The notes under the pieces: model-generated
What the model was told of the DNA's origin: nothing
The model's database searches: none
Seen by the model: the letters and a program-made list of their open reading frames with translations, nothing else
Assembly: GCA_037176885.1 (NCBI GenBank)
Contig: JAWWNJ010000182.1
Span: forward strand, 248,001 to 312,000
DNA from: Favolaschia claudopus
Lineage: Eukaryota > Basidiomycota > Agaricomycetes > Agaricales > Mycenaceae
Length of the DNA: 64,000 nucleotides
Direction: 5' to 3'
Made by a program: the position numbers and the translations under genes
In this document: in pieces, positions 34,110 to 44,893 of the stretch
How the letters are laid out: the number at the start of each line of letters is the position of its first letter
How positions within the stretch are numbered: position 1 is the first letter of the stretch

Positions 34110-36816
34110 TTATTCGCTGTCATCCTCCTCTTTCTGCACCGCTTTGGGGAAGACGAGTGCTTGCCATATGGTAAAGACAAGTGCCACCATTTCCACCACT
34201 TGAGGAGCAGACAGACCGGGGCGGGCGTCGAAACGCCCCACAAGGGTCGGCGAGTACAGAGTCAACAAGAGCACCGTCGAAATAGTTCGCAGCAGTACAG
34301 CGGCCTTGTAGCTGCCAGCGAACGTTTTGAAGCGATGATTCAAGAGCAACTGTGTCATCGTGCCGGTAAATCGGAGGGGGAAGAAAACCAAAGCATGGAA
34401 ACGCGCGACGCTGTTGGTTGGGAGATCCTCCGCACTAGGTGCGGGGATATTAGCAGAGATGACATGGTACTCGTCAGGCGTGAAAATGTAGTAGATAGCG
34501 ATCAATGAGAGGCAAACCTGCAGACGCTAGAATGAGCGCTTCAATTAGTTATATAAACAGCGACTCACGCCGGCCTTTATATCCCACGTGGTCCGCAAAT
34601 CCATTCGGTTACTGTTGCGTTCCTTGTGAGTGGGCTCTACGAATCGAAGGGAGGGAAAGAACAATGCAGTTCCCTCCTTCCTCTCGACGAGTTCCAGTCG
34701 CGTCACGGTCTTGAGCATTAAGAGCGGAAGGGAGAACTTGGTGAAGAAAGTGATGACAATAAGCCACACCCAAGGCCACCAGTCGGACATTGACATAGAG
34801 AGGACCGCCATTTTATCGGTCTCGGCGGTGTTGGCGATGTGGGTCAGCGCTGCGATGATGCGACTCGAGGCGATGAGGATTGTGCCTGAGATACTTATGT
34901 ATGCGGTCGAGGTGCGAGTGTACCAGTAGCCGAGGTCGAGCACGGCCACGAAAAAGGAGAGGATTGAGCTGGAAACAACTGTCAGCTGGATGTTCATAAT
35001 AGCTGGGTTGGGACGAACGTGATGGCTGCAATGAACAGACGACGACGGGGATGAGCATCTTCGTAGAATCGATGGCCATATAGTCCATCTGCAACGTGTT
35101 TGTTTGAGTACACTTTGTGCGGTCGTCCATAGAAAAATTACTTACTCCACAACTCAGAGCTACTGTGTGCCTTCGCCTTCTTGTGGTCGCTATCATTGTG
35201 TGCAACACGACGTGGAAATGAGAACATTTCAGTTGCGGAAAATTTAGCAGGGCTGCGGCCTGTGTACGAAATTTGCCATCGAATGTCGATGAATTCTGAG
35301 CGGTTTGTGAGCTCGAAGCGGACCACACGTATACTTGATAGATACCGGGGTCTGTTGCAGACGGATCTTCGAATTCGGTGCATCTTTCTCTGGTCACTGG
35401 AATCGGAACGATATCCTGACACGGCTTTCAGCGGTCGTTAAAAAAAGTAGCTAGAATGCGAACCTTCGGTCCGGCTGAAAAGCCGGCATCGCCAATATAT
35501 GGCGCGTAGGCCCATTCCGTGCGCAATTCCTGGGTGTCTTCATTAGGAATTTGGAGCTCGAATCGGGTTTCCCAGTTGCCGTTCTGAACATACAGCCGCT
35601 GACAGAGATTATAGTCAGGGACTGAGTTCATCTCTTGCCCGCACTGTGCGAAGGTTATCTTTCATAGGGCACTCGTCGAGAGTGAAGCAACTAACGGAAG
35701 TCGCTTTGAGTTTGTTGTGCTCTTTGTTATAAGCTTTGCGGTTCAAAATGTGGACTTCATCTACAATGCGAATCTGAGTTCTAGCAGATCATTTGTGAGT
35801 TTGGAATTCGGTTCAGTATCTTCATGAGACCTACCGTGTCAAGACAAACGGATGACGCTTTACAGCATGGAGAGGATTTTTGGCTATGTCAGAGACAACA
35901 GAGCCCCAACGATTCAAGCCTTCTAAATCGTCGCTCTCATCAGATTCGTTCTCGTCATCATCTTCACTGCTCTTTCGCGGAGAGCACTTGCTTCGATACC
36001 CGTGAAACTCTAAAAGAGGCATTGATATGCTGAACGCGTCCACTGCTTTGTCTCCGATACTTTGAGGTCTTGTATACTTTGCTCCGAGAGGGAATCTGAG
36101 GAAAAGATAGATGAAATTTGATGTTGTTAAAGGCAAACGAAAACTGACGGCCAAGAACGGGCTGGAGGGATTTTGACTGTGTCCGGACGCCAGTCAGATA
36201 TATTGACGACATAATCTACCAGTGAAGGCGATGTAGGGATCGCAACAAAAGATGCGCGGAGGTCTTGCTGCTTCAATAGCAGGCGACGGCTGTGATCTTC
36301 TCAATGGGCGGTCTGAAACTCAAGTCAAGAACTCACAATGCAGCAATGGGCAATCTGTACTCGAGAGTCGTCGTTAGATGTTTATCGGCTAGCTTGACGC
36401 CATGGAAAGCGATATCGGAATACAATGGGATCTCAATGGGCTCGACCGACGTTCTCTCGCCGTCCCTCTCTTCATTGGGTAGCGTCCAAACAGTCACAGC
36501 AATGTCGAATGTTTGAGATTCGTCTATGAGCGGACGGACGACACTGGCACGGTTTGTGACCTCTTCCAAGGTCTGGTTCTGGTAGATTCGAGTGTGCGCA
36601 AAGTTCTTGAAGTCAAAAAGATGTTGTCCGAAGCCCACAAGAATCTTGATCAAGAAAAGACTGCCTAAGAGCGCAGAGCGTTAGAAAGTTGGGAGTCATT
36701 GCAATTCAGCTCTCAGCTCGCTTTCCTAGGATCGCAACAATCCACACCGTGAACCTGAACAACGAACTTCGCTTCCTTGGTGGCTGGCTGGGCGTAAGGG
36801 CCGATTTGAGAATCAT
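34110..36816 (-). CDS. Multi-pass membrane protein with luminal domain (TMEM181/Wntless-like layout), function unknown
   Basis: Exons read from about 36816 (MILKSALTPSQPPRK, then a first membrane segment) to the stop at 34110. A long hydrophilic, beta-rich region follows the first hydrophobic segment (HTRIYQNQTLEEVTN, VRPLIDESQTFDIAVTVW, FELTNRSEFIDIRWQISYTG) and has N-glycosylation sites. An acidic insert (SSEDDDENESDESDDLE) lies in the middle. At least six membrane helices come next (ILSFFVAVLDLGYW, WPWVWLIVITFFTKFSLPLLML, LIAIYYIF and others). The acidic tail is QKEEDDSE. This layout is that of secretory-pathway seven-helix proteins with a luminal domain. The family is not firmly recognised, and the exon 1 junction could not be fixed. 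Confidence 0.55.
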
Positions 36817-38939
36817 CCTTCAGCAAGCTCGGGCTATTTGCGTGAAGGTGGAATGAAAGCAAGCGCCCAACAAGTACGTGGTCAGTCGGCTCGCGCAGTT
36901 GATCGAGTCATCTAAAAACTCAATTCACCCACCACAGCCCCTTGCAAACTGTGTGTTCATTGACATGACACCGCGGTGCCATAGATGGTGAGAAGGCAAG
37001 TAGAAAGCCTGGCAGATGGCTGGGACTCTGGGACTCGGAGGGAGACAAGAATTTTCTTGGAGCCGGAGGTTCGGTCCGAACCAGCCGCGAACCTTTCTGA
37101 ATCTCTCCTTAGCCTGCATACGTGCGCCGTATTGTCGGGCTGGTCTGCGAATTCTCCCCGTTTCTAGCTCGTGCCCTCTTAGTTGCTGGACTAAACTGTC
37201 TAGCCAAGTTCATCCCCTGCGACGACAACTTCAACGCATGCCCACGAATTTGAATCCGATGGATCAAAGACTCGAATGTGCATTCGAGTCAAGGATTCAA
37301 GGTCCACCGAAAAGGGTTATACTCTTGGATGAAGTCCTGTTCGGCCTCTATTCTGTCTCGGTCAACATCCAACATGACGGGTGTTTTGGCCAACGCGGAA
37401 TCGTCTATTACAATTGTGGTCCAGTCCGCAATTACCGACCCATTCCGAGTTTGAGTCTAATTATGCAGTTGCGGTTGGACTGGGAGCAGACTACGGTATC
37501 ACATTACTGGAATCGATCGCTACTTCCCCGATGTGATATCGTTTGTGGATCCTTTCCAGGTCCGCAACGTTGTGTGGCATGAGCAACGGTCACTTTCTTA
37601 GGGCTCACTGGCTAGAAATCTCAAATGTGTTCCGTTTGCGATTGACGGGCTCGCAAGTCCATGTACAAATGGACAACCGGACATCGCGCTGCCGAATACA
37701 CGATTTTTCGCAGCATATCAATGTGGCCTCGAACAATATCCGATGTCATTCTGTCTCGCATGGTCAATTGGCCACCTTTCATGACCGAGAGCGACGACAC
37801 AGGCGCATAGGTGTATCTCCCGTTCATTTGGGGCAACGCCATCCGCGACGTCAAAGAAACCTCACTCGCGCAAAGTTATACTATCGCATCGGTGCGATAG
37901 AACAACCCGAAACGCACTACTTCCAAGCGCGACTGCTCCAGACCTGCACGCACCCGTGCAAAGAAACCCTGCGTTCACTATGTCGCACCCTGCACAGGGG
38001 TAAGAACTCTTCACTAGCTTCGAAAGCCTTGGCCCTGATCTGGTCTGGTTCCACTTCAAATTCTCTTGTCGGAGATCTTCACGATCAACTGGTTCGAGCA
38101 ATTTATCGTTCTACATCGACATTAATTCCTCCACGAGCCTGCGGCGCTGTCGAACCAGCTTCTCTGTCTCCGGAATCTCCGTGTTCAACACGGACGCAAG
38201 TTTGCACTAACTGGAAGGCGATGAAATGAATTGCAAGTCATGGAGGTACAATTCTTTCAAGTTGTCAATGGATGAAACAAGGTGATTACGCCCTGTCTGC
38301 AATATCTCTCGGTATAGTGACATCCACTGCAGTCTGCAGAAATTATCAGGAGCTTTCCGATGTCTGCGGACCGCGAACTCGAGATTCTTTTCGGCAGGTG
38401 TCAAAATAGAGGCGTCGATGGTGTCAGCTCGTCAGACAAAAACACTGCTTCTTTCCGCGAAACCAATCTCGCTGTCTCTCGAAATATCTCCGGCTGCAAG
38501 CTCTGGGTTGTTTGTGCTGAAATGCGGCTTCGACCCTCTCAAGGTCTACTGATTGTCGACTTCAACACGAGGTCTCGAGCGTCTTACGCGGCTGCAGCCT
38601 GTACTTTATCGTCTTCCTCGTCGAATGGTAAATTTGCCGTCGACATCTTTTATTAAATTATGATTGCAAATTCTCATGAACAGTCACTTCTGACGTGGTG
38701 CCCTCTTTCTCAACTTTACAAGCTGATGCGGCGGCCGGCCACAACGTCCGAGATGAATATGGCTACCCTATACGTGTGTTTTTTCGGCTTCAAATCAACT
38801 TCAAATCCATCACTAAAGATATCATAAAAGCGAACGGATTCAAGGCGGTCGAACTGCAACGTCGAGATGTGGATCACCGAACTGGCCTGGCCTTATAAAA
38901 CTGACTTCCTACACGCGTCTACCTGTACATCTTTCCGCG
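36817..38939. other. 2.1-kb gene-poor stretch
   Basis: Several overlapping frames of 60-230 codons exist on both strands (for example 37016-37582 and 37543-38229, +). None shows a recognisable domain, consistent splice structure or codon pattern. It may include decayed coding sequence. The last 50 bases contain the promoter of the CPL1-like gene. Confidence 0.4.
38894..38900 (+). promoter_or_regulatory. TATA box of the CPL1-like gene
   Basis: TATAAAA lies 46 bases upstream of the ATG at 38940. Confidence 0.6.
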
Positions 38940-39948
38940 ATGCGTTTCACCCGAGCTAACACTGCTGTCCTTGCCGCCTCCACTTGGCTCTCTCCTCTCG
39001 TGTCTGCAAAGGGTCTCAACAAACGGGACGCGGCCTCTCTGGATGTTTGTGGACAAGTCAACGCCCAACTGACAATCCCCAGCACGACCTTCCCCTTCGC
39101 GGGAGTCCCCCTCGGCTTCATCAGTGCGTCCATGTTTCCTGCGCAAATGTTGGTCAATGACGCCGTTTCATAGACGACTGTCTCTGCGTCTCTGCGCTTC
39201 CGCAATATGTGAAAACCAACATTTTTGCCATCGAGGCGGTCACTATCGCCGGGACGGATGCTACGATTGCAGAGTTGACGGCAATGGTCGGTTCACTCCT
39301 TTGCTGGCGCGTTAAAAATTTTAACCTCAGCCTCGCTATTAGATCAATAGCTGTAACGGACGTACAGAATGCCACTTCCCGGCCCATGCGGTTCCGCAAT
39401 GCAAAAGTGGGAACCCATGCTTCTTTACGTGTCAAGTAAGCACCTTTTCTTCTCTGTAAGATTCGATGCTCACCGCGTTTAAGGATGGATATACTGCTTC
39501 CCCATCTACAAAACCAACGAAGTGCGTGTGTGCGTCACCGTACACGGAATGTAACGGGCAGTGCGGGACCTATCGCGGTTGTCCCAGCACTTATATTGCT
39601 AAACGTGAATTGGTTCACGATTGTCGCGATGGGTTCACTGCGTGCCGTATTCCCGGAGGAAGCGCCAAGTCGTATGAATGTATCGACACTCGGACTGAGC
39701 TGGAAAGCTGTGGGTTGTGTTTCCTCATAATTGATACCTACTAAACGAGTTCAGGCGGCGGCTGTCTCTATGGAACTCTCATCAAAGGCCACTCCCTACT
39801 TGGAGAAGACTGCACAACGATTCCCGGTGTTTCTGATGTTTCTTGTATTAAAGGTCAATGTATCGTTCGCAAGTGCATGCCGGGATATATCTTGGGCGGC
39901 GCTCGCGCTCAGTGCATGTATTACGACGAAAACCAGGTGGAACTTTAG
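38940..39948 (+). CDS. Secreted Cys-rich protein with CPL1-like domain
   Basis: Five exons, join(38940..39123,39174..39290,39368..39435,39484..39709,39755..39948), give 262 aa. A signal peptide (VLAASTWLSPLVSAKG) ends near residue 24 and is followed by a KR site (LNKRDA). The cysteine-rich middle (CKSGNPCFFTCQDGYTAS) leads into the CPL1-like domain: SYECIDTRTELESCGGCLYG, DCTTIPGVSDVSC, CIVRKCMPGYIL. Cryptococcus Cpl1 is a secreted virulence-related protein needed for capsule. In mushrooms the family is expanded and thought to act at the cell surface or outside. The fourth intron uses donor GTGGGT after AGCT, which is needed to recreate the conserved ESCGGC. A TATA box lies 46 bases upstream. 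Confidence 0.9.
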
Positions 39949-40584
39949 ACTATGTCTTTTTTCTTTTCGAAAATTTGGGTAGATTGTGGTTGATATAATT
40001 GGACTTTCGCTATAGTGATTTGAATACTTAGCTGTTGAACTTGATAAAACGAATAAGGAGTAGGTCCACAAGAATCCTTGAGATCAACAAGGGTTCTGCG
40101 TCGCGGTTGAAAGACGAAATGAGAATTTGCGCAGCAAGTTCAAAATTCAACCACAGCTTTCCCACGGTTGAATCATTGCCATCTGATTTATTCCGGTCAT
40201 TGCCAGCGAAGCGAAATTCCTCCAAACCCTCTGTCGTCTGTGGCCAGCGCTGAGCTGTAACAGAGGGCCTGATTTTTTTTTTGTTTTTTTGCACACTAAT
40301 AATGTACCGTACTCTGTCTCTGCTTATATTTAAGCTCTTGGTTGAGCCACAATGGTCTGAACAAGAGTAAAATGTTGTTTTTTGGGAGTTCTAGGTGAGA
40401 TCCATCGCGATGCATCAAGAACGGATACAGAAGCATTCACGAGTTCGAAGTCTCCCAACCATTGACAATCTGCAAAGGTCGAATCCAGATGGTGGGAGCG
40501 AAAGGGCGGTCAAAGCGAATCATATTTGATGTACAGTAAGGTTAGGGTTAGGACAGCGGAGGAACCAAAAAAAAAAATGAACCC
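39949..40584. other. Intergenic stretch with two telomere-type repeats
   Basis: Holds a T-run (40271-40289), an A-run (40568-40578) and GGTTAGGGTTAGG at 40540-40552. No gene is seen. Confidence 0.5.
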
Positions 40585-40770
40585 CTGACGACACAAGCCA
40601 ATAGTGCAGCGGCAAGGTCATCGCGTCCGTTTGTTGCAAGCAGAGCAAACGAACAAGGGCGGCAAAAATTAGATAACCAGAAATGCGTGCGGTGCACGCA
40701 TAATAGTGGTTAAACTATTAAGAACAGATACTACACTTGATCTAAGCCAAAAGGCCAGAGTGGTAAAGAT
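40585..40770 (-). ncRNA. U2 spliceosomal snRNA
   Basis: On the minus strand the 5' part reads GGCCTTTTGGCTTAGATCAA and then GTGTAGTATCTGTTCTTA, which is the stem-I/branch-point recognition region of U2. GUAGUA pairs with the intron branch site. A hairpin ATGCGTGC/GCACGCAT follows as stem II, then the Sm site AATTTTTG (around 40665-40672) and 3' stems. The 5' end is put at 40770 from the AUC start of U2. The 3' end is approximate (185 nt is typical). A TATA box lies about 20 bases upstream. Reading frames across this locus are spurious. Confidence 0.93.
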
Positions 40771-40790
40771 TCGTGTTGTTGGCTGCTGGC

Positions 40791-40797
40791 TTTTATA
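40791..40797 (-). promoter_or_regulatory. TATA box upstream of U2 snRNA
   Basis: On the minus strand ATATAAAA lies 21-27 bases before the inferred 5' end of U2, a normal distance for a TATA element. Confidence 0.6.
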
Positions 40798-41319
40798 TGT
40801 TGGAGAGTTGGTCCGTGCGGGTGAAGCGAGCGTAGGCGAGGTGGTCCGTGCGAGGAGCACGTGCAACAACTAGCCCCGAAGTGTCCGATTGTCACTGTTG
40901 GTTTCCGAATAGCCCGAAGCTTCGCTTGGTGTCTAACCACCACCTTTCTTTTTGACCTCAGTACAACCTAGTACAACGGACGAATCCGGTCATGGACTTT
41001 GGGCAGCTCTGGCTTTGTCTATTGCGGACCTTAGGATCTTTGCCCTTTGGGTGATTTGCAAAACTGGTCCCTCTCAAACGACTGGAAGGCGCTACTTGCC
41101 AAAGGCTACACAATTTGCTGAGGTTTCTTCGCTGAGATCACCGACTCAAACCCTCTTCAACAAAGCTTCAAAGCGTATACAAGCCAGTTTTTTTGGACCT
41201 CAAAGAACCTAGAGAACGACAAAGCGAGCCCATTGACATTGGTGTCCTGGCAGCGTTCTACAAAGCGTCCTACGATGCCGCTTGGTTGCCACCTCCCTTC
41301 ATGACCCTCACCATACTCA
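40798..41319. other. Intergenic, divergent promoter region of U2 and the 41.3-kb gene
   Basis: No coding feature with support is seen. It probably contains upstream elements for both U2 (-) and the downstream gene (+). An upstream in-frame start for the latter is possible. Confidence 0.4.
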
Positions 41320-42919
41320 ATGCCTCTCCCGTCGTCTCACTCTCGCCACAAACTTCAACTACCGGCCGACAATCTTCTTCCGCCTTCCCCCGCGACAGCG
41401 GAGGACCGTCTCAAGCAAATTGAACAATTGCTGTTTGCTCTCTGTTATCGAGTCGAAGATTTCATCAATCCACCTCATGAGAAACTTACTGACCCCCTCG
41501 ATCCTGTCGTCCGAAACTTCCTACATCGAGTCCTCAATCTATTGCCCAGACAATTGACCTCACATTGTATAAACGATGCCATGTGCGTATGCCACCCGCT
41601 TTGATAGTCAGACTGCTGATTCTGATTCTGCTTTGCGCATGATAGGCTGAACCTCATTGAATCCCTGCACTCTCAAATTCGGGAGGGAACTGCGTATGTA
41701 TCCCTCTGTCTACGGTATATCTACAGTTGCTGATTGCGAGTACGGTTCCAGGAATCCACTCGCAGTTCGCGAGCTCATAAACCCATGCGCCGACGTTTCA
41801 AAACAAATGTCCATCATCATCGACGGTAAACCTACCGATAGAACTGTGCCTTTGCTGCAATACACGCACAACGGCAATGCACATTCTCTACGCAAAGATT
41901 TTGAGCTGGTGCAAGATGCGCTCTCTGTGCCTGGCATGCCCGGCTCCACAGCTGAGTTCATTCCGGATGAGAAGCCTGTGCTGCAACCGGAAGTAAAGAA
42001 GTCCGAGGTTGAGGTCAAGCCAGCGCTGGCTGAGCTCGCGCGGCGGCAGCCAGTGATTTTGGAAATCCTCACCCAGGGAGCGGTGGAGGTGGGGGAAGCA
42101 CCATTGAGCTCGCAGACACAACCCGATTCCCAGCCTCTGCCTTGGCAGTACGAACAGCCGGTCTCTACAAAGCTTGTAAAACAGCTTGAGCCCCCTGAAG
42201 CACCATCGAGCTCGCAGACACAACCAGATTCCCAGCCTCTATTTCAGAACGAACAGCCGGTGTCCACAAAGCTTGCAAAACAGCTCAAGCCTCCTGAAAC
42301 CTCATCCGGCACGCAGACGCAACCCGCTACCCAGGTTGCTGGACCGCCGGATGGACGATTGGTCGCCACGAAACCTGCAAGACAGCTGAAGTCTCCTACA
42401 AGAGAGAGAACAAAGAATGCCGAGGGCGCGACAGCAGAGGCTGTGATTGAAGCAGCGCGCCCCAGTGCCACCAGAACCCGGCAAGAGCCAACTAACATTC
42501 GGGCTCTGATGAGCGGGAATAGCCCTATTAAATCCAAACCGGTGGATACCAGTTGGTTTTCTCTCGAGCCCAAACGAGAACCATCACTGCCCTTGACACC
42601 CGAAACAAGACCGAGTTCGCCTTTGAAGGGGAAGGTCAGATTTTTCGACGACGCGATGACTGATACTGTTGAAGCACATCGCTCCCCCACCACACCATCC
42701 ATTCGGGCGGGGGTGTCATCACCGTCACGCGTCCGGGCTACAGACCGAATTCTGGAGGCCACTGCGTTCATTGGCGACAAGACCGTCGGTCGCACTGTGT
42801 CCCGCAAACGGGTGTGTCCCACTGAGGATGTGGATTTTGAAGAGGAGGCGCCAATGAAGAAGAGGAAGAAGGCATCGGGCTCCAAGCCTCGAACGCCGAA
42901 GAAGAAGACCGGTGCCTGA
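41320..42919 (+). CDS. Basidiomycete protein of unknown function, disordered with basic tail
   Basis: Three exons, join(41320..41582,41646..41693,41752..42919), give 492 aa. The N-terminal 130 residues look folded and helical (DRLKQIEQLLFALCYRVEDF, PVVRNFLHRVLNLLPRQL). The rest is low-complexity and Pro/Ser/Gln-rich. It contains three tandem repeats of about 32 residues (EQPVSTKLVKQLEPPEAPSS type) and ends in a Lys-rich tail (PMKKRKKASGSKPRTPKKK) that should be a nuclear localisation signal. The second intron is placed with acceptor TTCCAG at 41751 because other choices break the frame. A chromatin or nuclear scaffold role is only a guess. Confidence 0.7.
42094..42390 (+). repeat. Three in-frame tandem repeats inside the coding region
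   Basis: Units of about 93-96 bases encode SSQTQPDSQP...EQPVSTK(L)xKQLxPPE in the first two copies and a diverged third copy (GTQTQPATQ...LVATKPARQLKSP). The unit length is a multiple of three, so the copy number can change without a frameshift. Confidence 0.8.
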
Positions 42920-43093
42920 TCATGGCCATGGTTTATATGTATCTTTGTATCTTTGTATCGCGCTCCGTACCTTGTATTTTGCCTGTCTTGAACAGCGAAT
43001 GAATTTTCTCAATTTTGCCAGAAAGAGATAGTCCCACGATAACTCTAAATTGTTCTCCGCTACCACCTTCAACTCACCTTCACGGCTCGCAAC

Positions 43094-44626
43094 ATGTCCC
43101 TCCTCTGCCTCTCCGCCACCGACGTTGCAGACGTGACCTCCCACTTCACCCCCTCCTTCCTCCAAACCCTCATGGCGCGCGTCTTCCTTGTCCTCAGCCG
43201 CGGCAGCTCCGCCGAATCCACTACCCCGCCGCGTATCGTGTTCCCGACGCAGAATCATACCGCGCTCTTCATGCCGGCGCGGATCTCCCAGGAAAATAAA
43301 AACATTGACAGCAAGAACAATGGAAACGAAACTGAGCCCAAGGAGAATAACCACAACACCAACATTCTGCGGGGCACCTCAATCAAAGTCGTCTGCGTCC
43401 CCACCTCGCCCTCCGACACCCGGGGCCTCCCCGCCTCGACGCTTGTGCTGAACGAAGAAACTGGCGCGATCAAAGCGATCGTAAACGCGTCTAAGCTTAC
43501 CGCGCTGAGGAACGCCGCTGGTGAGTATCAACGCTGCAAAACTTTTTTTCCCCAACTTGTCCTCGTCGATCGATTGCGCAAAATTAACCTGGTTGTGAAA
43601 GCATTTTAGGCTCCCTTCTATCGGTCAATCTCGTCGGTCCGCGTCCTCAAGATATCGTCAATGTCGTCGCGTTCGGTGCGGGTGTTCAGGTTTGATTCTG
43701 ATTATATTCTCTGTCGAGGAGTTGAAGGGTAACCTTGACCACAGATCGAATGCCATCTTGACCTACACCTCCGCGCATTCCCCACAATCCGAAGGTACAC
43801 GATCATCAACCGCTCGCTGAACGAGCGCGTGCTGAAGCTAGCGGAGCTGCTGCAATCCAAGTTTCCGGAGGTGGAGATTGGTTGTCTTGCGCGTCAGTGT
43901 CATTCTTTTCCCCGAGTCTTTCCTCCTTCATCATAATCCTACTCTATTTATCCTAACGCTAACACGAACTCCCCAGACGACGCCACCACCACCACCACCA
44001 CCACCACAAACTTCCCGTCATTCGGCGACCCTCAACCCCCAACCGAAAACATTGTCCAAACCACACTCCTCTCTGCCCAGCTCATCATCTGCGCCACCTC
44101 CTCCACCACCCCGCTCTTCCCCTCCGCCTGGGTGCGCGACGGCACGCACTTAATCTTGGTCGGGAGTTACAAGCCCACGATGCATGAGGTGGAGGGGGCG
44201 TTGATTCGCCGGGCGTTAAATTCAATGCACTCGGAATCCGAAACGACGACTAATAGGAATACCAATAAGACATCAACCTCAACCTCCGGGCTAGTGGTAG
44301 ACTCGCGCGCCGCCTGTCTCGCCGAAGCGGGCGAGCTCATCGCGGCGGATGTCAAACCAGAGGACGTTGTTGAGATTGGGGAGCTGGTGGCGTTTGGTGT
44401 GGATGGGGAGTTGCGGCTCCCTGCCAGTGTCGAAGAGCCTTCATCCCAAGACCCTGGGTCACAAAAACATTCTGCGTTTGCACCGGAGGCTGACCATCGA
44501 GGCACTTCCGGTCCTGTGACGATATTCAAATCCGTCGGCGTCGGCTTGCAAGATGTCGCCATCGCGTGTGCGGTCGTTGATAAAGCGCAGGAGTTGGGGA
44601 TGGGGACCTCGGTGGGCTGGAGTTGA
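43094..44626 (+). CDS. Ornithine cyclodeaminase / mu-crystallin family protein
   Basis: Four exons, join(43094..43520,43610..43689,43745..43892,43977..44626), give 434 aa. Family features are PASTLVLNEETGAIKAIVNASKLTALRNAAGS and FGAGVQIECHLD, a Rossmann-type strand-loop as in GxGxQ. They continue with IINRSLNERV, LIICATSSTTPLFPSAWVRDGTHLILVGSY, and VVDSRAACLAEAGEL. The family converts ornithine to proline with NAD, or reduces ketimines. Two low-complexity inserts (an Asn/Glu-rich one about residue 75 and a Thr-run about 225) lengthen it beyond the usual 330-350 aa. The catalytic Asp of ornithine cyclodeaminases could not be assigned with certainty, so the exact substrate stays open. Confidence 0.87.
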
Positions 44627-44893
44627 GTTTGAGTTTGAGTCGACTGCGATGGGGTGAACAAACGAACGAATAATCGAACGTTGGCCATGGGTCTATAGAT
44701 TGCGTTATTATTTCCGTGTAACTACAGAATGTAAGTAAATACATAGATACGAACTCATGTACAGATTTATACAAGCAGGAATTATACAGACGCTAGAAGT
44801 CTAGCGCTCCATAGCAGCAGAGCAACAGCAAGCAAGCGAACGAGAATCTACTCCTCGCCTATGTCCGAATTCGGAACCGAATCAGACCGCAAC

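Noticed and set aside
37016..38229. Overlapping ORFs of up to 228 codons in the gene-poor region
   Set aside because: No domain, splice structure or consistent frame was found. They are described only as a possible relic region.
40669..40943. Small minus-strand ORFs overlapping the U2 locus
   Set aside because: They overlap a clear U2 snRNA and its promoter and have no protein features.
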